A DNA stretch of 64,000 bases from an uncultured Paracoccaceae bacterium. GTDB taxonomy: Bacteria; Pseudomonadota; Alphaproteobacteria; Rhodobacterales; Rhodobacteraceae. The stretch is taken from positions 21,548 to 85,547 of the forward strand of contig CANMMF010000014.1 of assembly GCA_947498985.1 (NCBI GenBank). The letters are read 5' to 3'. How positions within the stretch are numbered: the stretch's first letter is position 1; each line of letters opens with the position of its first letter. Below, in pieces: positions 44,965-53,952 of the stretch. A program made the position numbers and the translations under genes. Below the pieces are notes generated by a model. It saw only the letters and a list, made by a program, of their open reading frames with translations, was not told the DNA's origin and did not search any database.

Positions 44965-45922
44965 GCCCACTTACGCGGATAGTAGTCAAGATTGGATAGT
45001 TCTTGAGGCTGACGGTAGAGCAATTGTTTGGAGTATCGGGCAGGAAAAAGTCGGTTTTGAGCAGCCAGATCACATTTCCATATCAAACCGCCAAGGCGGC
45101 GATATTGAATTTGGATTCGCACATAGTGGTTATACGGAACAAGACCCTGATGGAAAAAATGCTATTCTGACGATAACTATCAGGCGGGTCGACTTGCCAC
45201 TCACAAAGAACGAACTGCAATCCTTAGAAAAGAAGGGGGTTTCTTTCGATCACAATGGTGAGATATTTGACCTGCAGGAGTTTGAATTAGATGTCTCCCT
45301 CCCGAGCGATATCATGGAAGAAGATCGCATTAGGAAGGCGTTGCATCTTCCAAAAACATTCGAGGTTGTTGGGCAAGATCTTCCTATTCAGATAAGATGG
45401 AAAGATGTGCCAGGTGAAAGACTACATTCTTGGTTGGTAGGTCCAAACGGATTGAGCATTAATCTCAGGGGCGCAAAACAGTTAGTGAAACCGATTGGAT
45501 GGGTTTGGGAAGTAGACAAATTAGCCATTAAAGCATGGTGGGATAAGCATGTCCCTACTGGTGATACTTTAACTTGGTCAGGAGGTGGATTAGCATTTGC
45601 GGCGAGCATGTTCGATTCAGGAGCAATCAAGCTTAAGAATGTTGACCCCTTGAACACGGAGCTGACACAAGCATACCTGTTTGAACTTTCGAAACTTGTA
45701 GAGGAAGCTTCGCAGCCCATTGGTGTCGGATTGCTTCAAATTAATTCTGAGAAATTTTTTGAGATACCCTGGGAAATGGAAGGAAGTACCAAAGGAACAT
45801 CGAGCCTTGCAAGTATCTCAAGCATTAGTCCAGGTTTGACCGCTAAAAAACGTCCCGATTTGGTCAAAGACTTATCGGGCGATGGAGACGGAATTGATGC
45901 GCTTCTTGAGGATTTAAACTAA
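44879..45922 (+). CDS. Secreted protein, paralogue of the 42903 product
   Basis: 347 residues. Signal peptide SICLVMIVFVSKPTYADS. Near residue 80 it has IEFGFAHSGYTEQDPDGKNA, matching the 42903 product (FGxxHSGxxxxDPDGxNAxLxxT). It shares a domain with that protein but differs later. Start chosen at the ATG before EEFWKARY. Confidence 0.6.
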   Translation: MEEFWKARYLTLARGLRSICLVMIVFVSKPTYADSSQDWIVLEADGRAIVWSIGQEKVGFEQPDHISISNRQGGDIEFGFAHSGYTEQDPDGKNAILTITIRRVDLPLTKNELQSLEKKGVSFDHNGEIFDLQEFELDVSLPSDIMEEDRIRKALHLPKTFEVVGQDLPIQIRWKDVPGERLHSWLVGPNGLSINLRGAKQLVKPIGWVWEVDKLAIKAWWDKHVPTGDTLTWSGGGLAFAASMFDSGAIKLKNVDPLNTELTQAYLFELSKLVEEASQPIGVGLLQINSEKFFEIPWEMEGSTKGTSSLASISSISPGLTAKKRPDLVKDLSGDGDGIDALLEDLN

Positions 45923-45994
45923 CGTAGTTCTTTGAGGTGCTTGAGAATGGACGAAGCAAGCAATCGCTTCACTGAGTAAGAAAGGGGAGGGAAA

Positions 45995-46513
45995 GTGCCG
46001 AGTATTCCTGAAGAGATAAATGGTGTTTCCATTGAATTTGCTGCTTCTGTTGATCGAAATATATCGGTTGAAATGCTTGAGGCGATGAAGGCCACAATTT
46101 CGCGTGATGTAGTTGAAGGTGAGACAATTGTGAAACTCTGGGTATCCTCGGCGAAAGATAGCCATAAATGTCCTAGTAGGCATGTCACAGGTAATGGCGT
46201 TGATATCTCGCGAGTTAATGGAGAATTTATTGCAACGTCGTATGATGCCAATATGTCGATAAAGAGTATTGTCGATGGCCTGCAGCAGGAATTTGAAAAT
46301 GCACCGAAGAGACGTGAGAACTTTGGTCCAACTATAAAGAAGAAAAATGGAAATGATTATGCTGTGTCGGGCCACAAGGATCACTTTCATTGGTCGGTTA
46401 ACGGTGATCATTCTCTTTGCTCTCATGGGGCACTTAACTGGCTTCGAAGCTTCTGGCGGAGGTTCGTAGGTAGAAAGGGCACACCATCTGTCGATGAGAT
46501 TTGTGGCATCTGA
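45995..46513 (+). CDS. LAS-type (M15-like) metallopeptidase
   Basis: 172 residues from GTG preceded by GGGGAGG. Motif SRHVTGNGVDISR (His-x6-Asp) and HKDHFHWSVNG (His-x-His) match the zinc site of LAS/M15 peptidases that cut peptidoglycan peptides. No signal peptide is seen. Last gene of the low-GC module, so the module may act at the cell envelope. Confidence 0.7.
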   Translation: MPSIPEEINGVSIEFAASVDRNISVEMLEAMKATISRDVVEGETIVKLWVSSAKDSHKCPSRHVTGNGVDISRVNGEFIATSYDANMSIKSIVDGLQQEFENAPKRRENFGPTIKKKNGNDYAVSGHKDHFHWSVNGDHSLCSHGALNWLRSFWRRFVGRKGTPSVDEICGI

Positions 46514-46605
46514 GTTGGCGATAGGTTGTGGAGCAATCAGCAATAACGAATATTCGTAACTTCGTAAATTCGAATAGTAGAGCTGACTGAGCTCTGCGTG
46601 GGTTA

Positions 46606-46775
46606 TGCTAACCTTAGGGTCGCCTCTACGCGGGCCATTCCTTGGCCGACGAGCAGGTCAACCTGTCGCAACTTCTGAAACATTTCCTCGGGCTTGTGCC
46701 GTTTGTTCGCCATTCTCTGTCTTCCGTTTCCTAAAAAAATCGGTGAACCAATTCAAATGGGGAGGCTCATTTCTT
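46606..46775 (-). pseudogene. IS3-family relic: OrfA N-terminus and IS end
   Basis: From 46713 leftwards the minus strand reads MANKRHKPEEMFQKLRQVDL, the start of IS3 OrfA, and stops after about 36 codons. Just upstream, TGAACC near 46743 resembles an IS3 terminal repeat. Confidence 0.6.
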
Positions 46776-47058
46776 GGTTGGTACGATGAATCAGACCTAA
46801 AGGCAGGGTACTGACTTATATTGAGCGCAAGCTGGTCACGATGGACGGAGAGCTCCAATCCACCAGCAAAGCGCACACCGATGCTTGCTTCTTGGAGTCA
46901 TCACGACCCTAACAGTGATGAGGGCGATGATGGCTCCGGCAAAGCGCATATTGGCACTTCACGGGTGGGACAGTGAGCCGGAATTCTGTAGAAAACTATG
47001 GGAAGAGTTAAGTGTCCCACCAGTGTCTAAAGACATGAATTTATGTGTTAGTGTGATG

Positions 47059-47074
47059 CCGCCCCCGGGCACCA
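47059..47074 (+). repeat. Internal tRNA-Phe 3' end (att-like)
   Basis: CCGCCCCCGGGCACCA is identical to the last 16 bases of tRNA-Phe. With the nearby GTGGGAC/GTCCCAC pair it may mark the right end of an inner island unit starting at attL. Confidence 0.5.
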
Positions 47075-47226
47075 ATAAAACCAAATAAATACTGATGCTT
47101 AGGCGTTTTTTGGCGCATCTCGTGGAGGGTTCAATGACCCGTGGGTATCATCTGGGTAGCAAATCAAGCTAGGCGATACGAGCACCGTTCGCATATCCCC
47201 AGCTTCGAGAGCTTGCCAAAATGCCT

Positions 47227-48027
47227 TCAAGTGCTTTGTGAGAAGTAGCTCCCGAACTGTCGAAAGCACTCATCGGACCACCCTTCGGAGCCATTTAGCG
47301 CTGTGATCATGTGGTGTCCTTGCCAAGTGGCTGCGCCCGTCATTCTTTTCAGAAGCTCCCTTACCCCCTCTTCCGCTGGCCCTCTGTCCTCAGGTTGCCC
47401 GAAGATGAAAAAGGTCCCCAGAGCATTTGGATGAACAAACTCGCTCAACGTGTCATAGTTCTTCATCGCAGAAATTCTGCTTACAAGGTCTTGGATTTCC
47501 AGCCCCGATGACTTGACCTCGTCTAACGCGTTGAAGAACGCTTTCGTCACAGGATATTTGGACCAGAGGTATTCAACATATGAATGGTCCAGTTTGTCGA
47601 GGTGCCTCATAGCATCCATCACGTGAACGCGCTTGGCGACGCCCCCGCCATCGGCCGGGCCGCCAAGGAACTGGGCCACTCTTCCTTCAAAAGCTTCAAG
47701 GTCGACCTTCCGCGTCATTCGAGAAACCTCATGTACAAAGAAGGCCGCCATTCCGACAGTTTCGATTTGTGCTCTTGCAAGGATGGCCGCGCCGATAACC
47801 CTATCCTCCTCGAGCAGTCGGCTAGCTGAATCGGCCAGATCGACAAAGCGCCGACAGAAAGATCTTTTCATCTCTTCTATCGAATAGAGTTGGGTCCCAC
47901 GCGGATCAGAATTGAACTCGATTGGCCGTGCGCCCCACTGTCTTACCTCATCATACACGTTGTTTAGACGCCAAGACCTCAGTTCTTCCATTCCCTCGAC
48001 AATTTCTTGGATGTCAGATGTGGTCAT
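47227..48027 (-). CDS. Hypothetical helical protein (DUF5677-like)
   Basis: 266 residues from the ATG after GGAGAGG. Helical, with EDRVIGAAILARAQIETVGM and LSEFVHPNALG, recalling DUF5677-type proteins. Divergent from the ThyA-like gene. Function unknown. Confidence 0.65.
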   Translation of the reverse strand: MTTSDIQEIVEGMEELRSWRLNNVYDEVRQWGARPIEFNSDPRGTQLYSIEEMKRSFCRRFVDLADSASRLLEEDRVIGAAILARAQIETVGMAAFFVHEVSRMTRKVDLEAFEGRVAQFLGGPADGGGVAKRVHVMDAMRHLDKLDHSYVEYLWSKYPVTKAFFNALDEVKSSGLEIQDLVSRISAMKNYDTLSEFVHPNALGTFFIFGQPEDRGPAEEGVRELLKRMTGAATWQGHHMITALNGSEGWSDECFRQFGSYFSQST

Positions 48028-48139
48028 GGTCCTCTCCGTCGTACTGCCTACGGCAATGGATGGGGCACCTTGGCGGCGCGCCCCTTGAACTTTCGTGAGG
48101 TAACGCCGAACTTCAACCAAGAGATGAGGTTATGCCACA

Positions 48140-49216
48140 GTGTTTTATGCGAGCGAAGATAGCCTGGATGACCTTCTGAGAGCTGTCTTCAAGCAGCTGC
48201 TCACAGGGCGAGGGAATTTTGAGGTCGATTCCAGCAAGGGTAGAAGTACTGAGGTCTTTGGCGCGCTCTTGGAGCTTAAGAACCCGCGCGCGCGGCTGAG
48301 CAGGTCGTTCTCGAAAGCTAAAGCCTTCAGTCCACTTGGCGAGTTGTTTTGGTACTTGGCGGGCAGTGATAGCGTCGAGTTCATCAAACACTACATCCCC
48401 AATTACCCGAAGCTGATCAAAGATGAAGTAACGGCGAATGGGGCCTACGGACCACGAATTTTCGGCGATATGGCATCTGAGAAGCGAGACGAAACGAGTC
48501 AGTGGGATCGTGTGATCCGCACTCTCCGAGAAAGAGAAGGCTCGCGCAACGCACTTATCCAGATTTACGCCAACTCCGATGCAAAGCCGAAGAACGGAGA
48601 CAAGCCATGCACCTGCACCATTCAGTTCGCGGTCAGGAACGGGCAGTTGTTGATGCACACGCATATGCGTTCCAATGATGCATTCTTCGGGCTTCCCCAT
48701 GACATTTTCACATTTACAATGCTGCAAGAGATAGCGGCTCGTGAACTTGGCTACGGATTGGGAAGGTACACGCACTCAGTGACAAGTTTACATCTATACC
48801 ATGACAGCCCAGCAACGGAAGATCGTCCTGCGAACACTTCAACGTCCGGTGCTGAGGCCTATTATCGAGAAGGCTTTCATGAATCTCGCCCAATGCCTGA
48901 GATGCCCTCGGGAAACCCTTGGCTGGACATCGAACAGGTGAAGATCGCCGAGCGGGAAATTAGGGGCGGAAACATCGAATATACCGCGCCGACAGACCTC
49001 GCTCGGTACTGGAAAGACTTCATTAAACTTTTTAGAATTCACAAGATGTTTGAAGACATGAGGAAACGCGGCGATGACCTTACAACTGAAAGGCCCGAGT
49101 TGCGCCGAATTGTGAAGACAATGAAGGAAGTTTCGCCGATCTACGAAATATATATTCGCGACAAGCTGCAGAGAAAGCAATCGCCCGTTCGAGACCTATT
49201 CGAGAACGCAGGTTAA
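48140..49216 (+). CDS. Thymidylate synthase-like (deoxy)pyrimidine methylase/hydroxymethylase
   Basis: 358 residues, GTG start. ThyA-fold motifs: GAYGPRI at 101-107, catalytic Cys157 in KPCTCTIQF, RSND at 177-180, and SVTSLHLYHDS near 214. At the base-recognition position GLPHDIF carries Asp188 where ThyA has Asn (LPFN). Asp there is known to favour cytosine nucleotides, as in dCMP hydroxymethylase. Overlong C-terminus. Immediately upstream of the pyrophosphorylase gene, suggesting joint modified-nucleotide chemistry. Confidence 0.8.
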   Translation: MFYASEDSLDDLLRAVFKQLLTGRGNFEVDSSKGRSTEVFGALLELKNPRARLSRSFSKAKAFSPLGELFWYLAGSDSVEFIKHYIPNYPKLIKDEVTANGAYGPRIFGDMASEKRDETSQWDRVIRTLREREGSRNALIQIYANSDAKPKNGDKPCTCTIQFAVRNGQLLMHTHMRSNDAFFGLPHDIFTFTMLQEIAARELGYGLGRYTHSVTSLHLYHDSPATEDRPANTSTSGAEAYYREGFHESRPMPEMPSGNPWLDIEQVKIAEREIRGGNIEYTAPTDLARYWKDFIKLFRIHKMFEDMRKRGDDLTTERPELRRIVKTMKEVSPIYEIYIRDKLQRKQSPVRDLFENAG

Positions 49217-49217
49217 G

Positions 49218-50165
49218 GTGCAAGGCATGAACGGCATCCACAAAGACAGACTAAATGAGTTCATTGGAAAAATTGAACAGCTTGACGCTCTGCTTGGCCC
49301 CCTTCCCGGAATCGCGACTGCTCAACGGAGACAGTGCTGGGCGCAGCAGATCGTGTCCAGCTTACGTCGAATTTCATATACTGACACTTTGTTGATGCGT
49401 AGCGTGAATGCGGCGAGGTGTGATCCGCATTCTGGTATTTTCGACCCCGCACGAGGGGCACTTCACTTTCAGAGAAGTGGACAACTCGACGAAGCGGTTT
49501 GGTTTACTTTCGTCCTCACCCATTTCGGAAAACACGCGGTAGACGAATGGAAGCTGGCTGCAAATGTCTATGGTTCGTTTGGCGTGGGACCAGTTTGGAC
49601 GTTCGCACAGTATGCTGCAGCCCCTGCAGGGTTCGAGAACATGTTGGCCGCAAACTCTGGCCGGTTGGCGGACGCCAGCATTTCGGGTAGTTTTTCTAAC
49701 CACCGCAAATTTCAGAGCAAGAAACCTCATGCCATAGCGAAGACGTTTCGCACGTACTATGAGTGGCAGACTGAGTTCGGCGGATTTCGTGATCGAATGA
49801 TCGCGACACATGTAAGTGTCGGTCAGGAACCCCAAGCGGCTTTCGATGCTCTCTACAAGTCCATGAAGGGGGTGTTTGGCTTCGGCGGAGGACGCCTTGG
49901 AAGGTTCGATTTCCTTACGATGCTCGGAAAACTTCAGCTTGCTCCGATTACACCGGGCAGCGTCTACTTGGATAAGGCAACAGGACCGCTTGCAGGGGCA
50001 CGGCTACTGTTTTTCGGTGATCGCGACCATCACATTTTCGGTAGGACCTTGGAGCCTCGCGTTGATGCCTTGGACGGGGTTCTTGGCGTGGGAAAACAGG
50101 TGATCGAAGACAGCCTCTGCAATTGGCAAAAAAGCCCTGATGTTTACGAGTATTTCCGAGGTTGA
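49218..50165 (+). CDS. Alpha-glutamyl/putrescinyl thymine pyrophosphorylase clade 3 family protein
   Basis: 315 residues. Recognised by the family pattern: LPGIATAQRRQCWAQQIVSS, SGSFSNHRKFQSKK, RFDFLTMLGKLQLAPITPGS, ATGPLAGARLLFFG and the C-terminal QVIEDSLCNWQKSPDVYEYF. The family was predicted from comparative genomics to act in hypermodified thymine synthesis in phages and bacteria; biochemistry is not known to me. One base after the ThyA-like stop, so an operon. Its end overlaps the convergent ImmA-type gene by 22 bp. Confidence 0.75.
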   Translation: MQGMNGIHKDRLNEFIGKIEQLDALLGPLPGIATAQRRQCWAQQIVSSLRRISYTDTLLMRSVNAARCDPHSGIFDPARGALHFQRSGQLDEAVWFTFVLTHFGKHAVDEWKLAANVYGSFGVGPVWTFAQYAAAPAGFENMLAANSGRLADASISGSFSNHRKFQSKKPHAIAKTFRTYYEWQTEFGGFRDRMIATHVSVGQEPQAAFDALYKSMKGVFGFGGGRLGRFDFLTMLGKLQLAPITPGSVYLDKATGPLAGARLLFFGDRDHHIFGRTLEPRVDALDGVLGVGKQVIEDSLCNWQKSPDVYEYFRG

Positions 50166-51268
50166 GAAAGAACCGGCAGTTTAGTGCTCCCTTCCCATTT
50201 GTAACGGCGCTTTAGATCATTAAATTGATGCGGCTGGAGCGCCCCAGCTTTTTGAAGCTGGCCGACAATGATGCCCGGTGTCACCCCGGCTTTACGAGCG
50301 ATTCTCTGTGCATGAGGACGGCTCGGCATTGCGTTTAACATCTCATCTCGCAAGTCAGCCGGAACAAGCGTATTTTGAGCGAAAATGTCTGCTTCATCTT
50401 CGAATACAGACGCGCCTAGCGGTGACGGATCAGCGCCGTCCACCGAAATGTGGTCAGTGCCATGCAGAACCACGTGTGCGGCCTCGTGGAAAAAAGTGAA
50501 CCAGAAATGGTCTTCACTCAAATAGCGAAAGCTTAGCAAGATAATCGGGTTGCCGTTTGCGGATGTCCAAGTGGCACCGCTTGCTCGACAACCTTTCGGA
50601 GCTTTCGAGCTCACCAGACCAACACCTTCTTCAGCGCAAGCTTGCTGCAGTTTTGGAAAGAATAACTCAGGGCGCTTGAGCGCACAAAGCTTCTTCAACT
50701 TAGTTAGACGTTTCTTGAAATTGCTCGCGGAAAACTTCGCCAAGGTCAGGTTTTCAGCTTGCATCTCACCGATACGCAGCCAAGCCAAAGTCGCCATCTC
50801 GTCGGTCTCAAAGGCAAAAGATGTTCGAAATGCAACTTGGCCAATCCCAGCGGAGTACCGCTCGTTCCAACCGCTGATACTACCGCATCCAAAAAAGCTC
50901 AGGATGTCCTCGGATAGACGCTCACCGCGAGAGCCTTTCGGCAGCCAACCGAGTTCTCGGAGCGCTCGAACTGGAAATGACTGCCCCCACCTAGACAACT
51001 CTTCAGTTGGCGCAGAACCTGCAAGCCGCGCTCTATCGCCCAGAAACTGGTTATAGCGTTCGATCCAGAACTGGCGTGATGCACCAAGCTCCGAAGATAG
51101 GGCGTCTGCGATTTCATCGGAAATCACAACGCGCCCTTCCATTATTCCAGAAAACAAGTCTTCTTCGAACCCGATGCGTTCGGCCAAATCGTGAATTGAT
51201 GTTTTTCCAGCCGCAGCCAGCCGTGCGATTGTGTCGCCCGGTGGGGAAGCCCAGTTGGGTTCAAACAT
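50144..51268 (-). CDS. XRE/HigA-ImmA/IrrE metallopeptidase regulator
   Basis: 374 residues. N-terminal HTH (SIHDLAERIGFEEDLFSGIMEG) of HigA type and a C-terminal ImmA/IrrE domain with the intact zinc motif FFHEAAHVVLHG. Such proteins cleave or bind repressors of mobile elements, or act as antitoxins. Start overlaps the stop of the upstream 116-residue gene (TGATG), so both are coupled. Confidence 0.85.
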   Translation of the reverse strand: MFEPNWASPPGDTIARLAAAGKTSIHDLAERIGFEEDLFSGIMEGRVVISDEIADALSSELGASRQFWIERYNQFLGDRARLAGSAPTEELSRWGQSFPVRALRELGWLPKGSRGERLSEDILSFFGCGSISGWNERYSAGIGQVAFRTSFAFETDEMATLAWLRIGEMQAENLTLAKFSASNFKKRLTKLKKLCALKRPELFFPKLQQACAEEGVGLVSSKAPKGCRASGATWTSANGNPIILLSFRYLSEDHFWFTFFHEAAHVVLHGTDHISVDGADPSPLGASVFEDEADIFAQNTLVPADLRDEMLNAMPSRPHAQRIARKAGVTPGIIVGQLQKAGALQPHQFNDLKRRYKWEGSTKLPVLSQPRKYS

Positions 51269-51618
51269 CAAGCAAACACCTCCCCTTCAATTACGATAGC
51301 TTTCAGGTGGATTCGATGAGCATCTTTCCACGCTTCGTCTCCAGCGCCGGATGCAGCTATCACCGTCTTCAGTGTGCAGCCAGTGGATACGAACCAGTCC
51401 AGCTCAAAGGTGCCTTCGACTTTCTTCGCCGAAAGCGGTCCCATAGGAATGTCACCGGCAAAAGACGCCGCCCTGAAATCCGCCACTAAACCAATGAACG
51501 CCTGACCGTTTTCACTTCCGAGGTGACGGTAGGCCTTCTTGGGTTCTGTTGCCACGTCCCTCATGAGCTTGCTCGAAAAAGTCGGTTCCAAGGATCCAGC
51601 ATCCCAAAAGTTGCACAA
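51268..51618 (-). CDS. Hypothetical protein coupled to the HigA-ImmA gene
   Basis: About 116 residues; the start (TTG at 51618) is uncertain. FELDWFVSTGCTLKTVIAAS and DAHRIHLKAIVIEG suggest a small alpha/beta protein. It may be the toxin partner or ligand of the downstream regulator (inference). Confidence 0.55.
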   Translation of the reverse strand: MCNFWDAGSLEPTFSSKLMRDVATEPKKAYRHLGSENGQAFIGLVADFRAASFAGDIPMGPLSAKKVEGTFELDWFVSTGCTLKTVIAASGAGDEAWKDAHRIHLKAIVIEGEVFA

Positions 51619-51810
51619 AATGGAGCCTTGGAAGGCACATCGCTTACAATATCTTCCCAGCAGTCATACATGCAGCGGGTGTAGCGTGCTTAGCCGCAAA
51701 AGTCACGAGCGAACTGTCAAGGGATTCGGATTGGCTGACGATATCTGCCACACCGATCTGTTCGGGAACGATGCGCTGAGCGGCTTGGACGCCAGTGTTG
51801 ACCAAGGAAA

Positions 51811-51829
51811 GGGGCGCGATGTGCGCCCC
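51811..51829 (-). terminator. Terminator hairpin
   Basis: GGGGCGC (51811-51817) / GCGCCCC (51823-51829), followed on the minus strand by TTTCC; ends the 51860-52072 gene. Confidence 0.6.
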
Positions 51830-51859
51830 TCTCGGTGTTCGCTGATGTGTTGGGTAGCC

Positions 51860-52072
51860 CTACGAAGGCTTCTTCTGCTGCAAGGCGCGACGTGCCTCCT
51901 TCTCGGCGGCAGACCCCTTAACCCATTGCCAAGGGGTGCGCGGCTTCCGTGCCTTCGCCAATTCCGGGTTCGCCTTGGCGTCACTGGCGGCGGCACGCAG
52001 GCGTTCTCGGGCCTCGCGCGGGTCGATCTTGAGTTCGTCGCAGATGACCTTGAGCGTCACGATATTGGTCAT
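51860..52072 (-). CDS. Small hypothetical protein
   Basis: 70 residues. VTLKVICDELKIDPREARERLR looks like a winged or helix-turn-helix start, followed by a basic tail (TPWQWVKGSAAEKEARRAL). Good AGGAG site and terminator. Typical of alphaproteobacterial islands. Confidence 0.7.
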   Translation of the reverse strand: MTNIVTLKVICDELKIDPREARERLRAAASDAKANPELAKARKPRTPWQWVKGSAAEKEARRALQQKKPS

Positions 52073-52294
52073 TTCGATCTCCTAAGTTGCTGATGCAGAT
52101 CGATAAGACGCAAGGCCAGAGCGTGTCAGGGCTAACCCCAGACCGAACCCCAAAATTACAAAGACGCTATCTGTCTGGTTCGGCAACCTTGAGTCAACAT
52201 GAACCTCCTGTGTGGTTCAGGTTTGATGCAGAAATTACAGGCGAAATCGGAATTAACCCGGCTCGCTTCTCTTGATTATGACGCTTCGGGGTAA

Positions 52295-53176
52295 TCAGGC
52301 GTCTACAAATGGGAGAACTTCGTCGCATTGCAGAGAAATGAGTCTATCCACAAATTTTCTCGGAACTTCTCGTCCACGGATTTCCTGCGTCTCATTTACT
52401 CCGACCATTCGCAAAAGTCGAATGACCTTCGTTTCCTTTTTGGAGGGGTGCCCCCATGTCTTTTGTATGGCTCTTGAAGGATCGGCGTTTCCTTGCCTCA
52501 ACAGTTCTCCGAGTAAACCTTTTAGGTATCGCTCTACTGGCAGGCCTTCGAGCAGATGTTCATCATAATGCGCGACCGCTTCGTGTGTGAGACGAGTGAC
52601 TGAAGCTGCCTCCTTAAACGTAGGGGCTTCGCCAGTGTTGAAGTGATTGATGAAATCACCAATGATTAACCCGCTGTAACCTGAGACAAACCAATCCGCG
52701 TGATCTCTCAGTATTCGAAGGGTGCTCTTTTCAATTTTGTCATCTGAAAGCGAATGTACTCTTTGATTTCTCCACTGAATGGCAACCAACAATGCGGCTT
52801 TGTGTTGCTGCTTCAATGGGGGTAGGTTTCCATCAAATACGTCAAGGCGCCTTGCCACGCTGCGACCTGTCCCATCCATTGCTGCAAGAAATTCCGAGTC
52901 CGCAATAGCTGATGGCTTTCTCACAGACATCATCATGTAACTGTCGAGAGCGTCGATTGCACGAATGAGAGCGAGATCAAGTACGAAGACACGGCTCCTC
53001 TCTGCTGATCGCTTTACGTTCTGGGGGTTCCACGATGTTCGGAACTCGGAACTAATGTCGACTTTCCCTGAGCGAACGCCATCTAGACCAACTAGAACGG
53101 TGATCAAAAAATGGTTGGCTTGACCCAGCAGGTCCTTGAACGCCCGACGGGCATGAGTTCTGTTTAATTCATACAT
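52295..53176 (-). CDS. Hypothetical protein, possible HEPN-type
   Basis: 293 residues, helical. AIQWRNQRVHSLSDDKI contains an Arg-x4-His pattern used by HEPN RNases, after a long helix (LDLALIRAIDALDSYMMMSV). Sequence family not recognised. Monocistronic. Confidence 0.6.
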   Translation of the reverse strand: MYELNRTHARRAFKDLLGQANHFLITVLVGLDGVRSGKVDISSEFRTSWNPQNVKRSAERSRVFVLDLALIRAIDALDSYMMMSVRKPSAIADSEFLAAMDGTGRSVARRLDVFDGNLPPLKQQHKAALLVAIQWRNQRVHSLSDDKIEKSTLRILRDHADWFVSGYSGLIIGDFINHFNTGEAPTFKEAASVTRLTHEAVAHYDEHLLEGLPVERYLKGLLGELLRQGNADPSRAIQKTWGHPSKKETKVIRLLRMVGVNETQEIRGREVPRKFVDRLISLQCDEVLPFVDA

Positions 53177-53712
53177 AATAGTCCTGACGCCGCGCGCGAA
53201 TCGAACGTGCCCGTCCGCTTTAAGAGAGCATCTAGAGCCATTTGAAGGCGGGGCTCACCATGAGCTTACGGCGCCAGCTCATACTACGGGATGCAGCATG
53301 GGGTTCAAGCCAGCAGCGGCCACCTCCAATGTGTCGGGCCAAAGGGGTCTGCTTCATTGCGCGCATCCTCCTGCTTGCGAGTTGCGTGGCGCATGATTTG
53401 CAACTGCAACTAACCCCGAGCATCGACAGCGAAACGCGCGCGCGGCGGCGTTGTATTGAGCCAGGAGCGCCGGGGTGTGCCTCGGGCATGGTGATCCTGT
53501 CGAAATCCCTGCTGGCGTGCTGTGCGCCGCGCTCATGGCGATCATCCCGGCATCTGCGCAGACGCCGTTCATCGGCATGGTCTCCCTGTGGTCGCACTAG
53601 ACAATGCGGGAATTACCCTGACGGACGCCCGGCAATTTCTTAGCGTCTGCACATCAAGTTCGGAGGCAGAACGCTGGAGCCGACTGGAACCGTCATCTTC
53701 TGGGCAGTCGTC
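53177..53712. other. Region without supported gene
   Basis: Overlapping frames on both strands have skewed, Arg/Ser-rich composition and no ribosome binding sites. A short signal-peptide-like stretch (GVLCAALMAIIPASAQ) near 53520 ends at a stop and may be a gene remnant. Confidence 0.35.
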
Positions 53713-53952
53713 TTGGGCCCTGCGGTGATCGCCTTCATTTGGGTGATGTGGGAAGGCTGGATTCTGGCGGTGCTGATCCCGAAATCCGAAATCACCGCGT
53801 TGGCAGACGGGTTGGTTCAAAAGTACGGTGACAGGGCGGCGGTAGTCGCGGCCAACCGTGAATACGAAGCTTGGTATCGATCCGAAATCACAGCTCAGGG
53901 CAAATGGCGGCGGGTGCGACGTGAACTTGAACGTCGGCAAAGCTTCAACTGA
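53713..53952 (+). CDS. Small membrane-anchored hypothetical protein
   Basis: 79 residues from TTG; the frame is open back to 53644, so the real start may be earlier. One transmembrane helix (IAFIWVMWEGWILAVLI), then a charged helix ending GKWRRVRRELERRQ. I recall similar proteins in Rhodobacteraceae; function unknown. Confidence 0.6.
   Translation: MGPAVIAFIWVMWEGWILAVLIPKSEITALADGLVQKYGDRAAVVAANREYEAWYRSEITAQGKWRRVRRELERRQSFN

Larger units (their letters stand above)
46514..47226. other. Junction region with IS relic and att-like site
   Basis: No intact gene. It holds an IS3 OrfA relic (46606-46713), a GTGGGAC/GTCCCAC pair (46965, 47014) and a 16-bp tRNA-Phe end (47059-47074). Confidence 0.5.

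Noticed and set aside
53185..53232. tRNA-like sequence (minus strand T-arm GTTCGATTC) near 53.2 kb
   Set aside because: A T-arm-like hairpin can be drawn, but no anticodon arm or CCA end fits a known tRNA; possible att remnant but not supportable.
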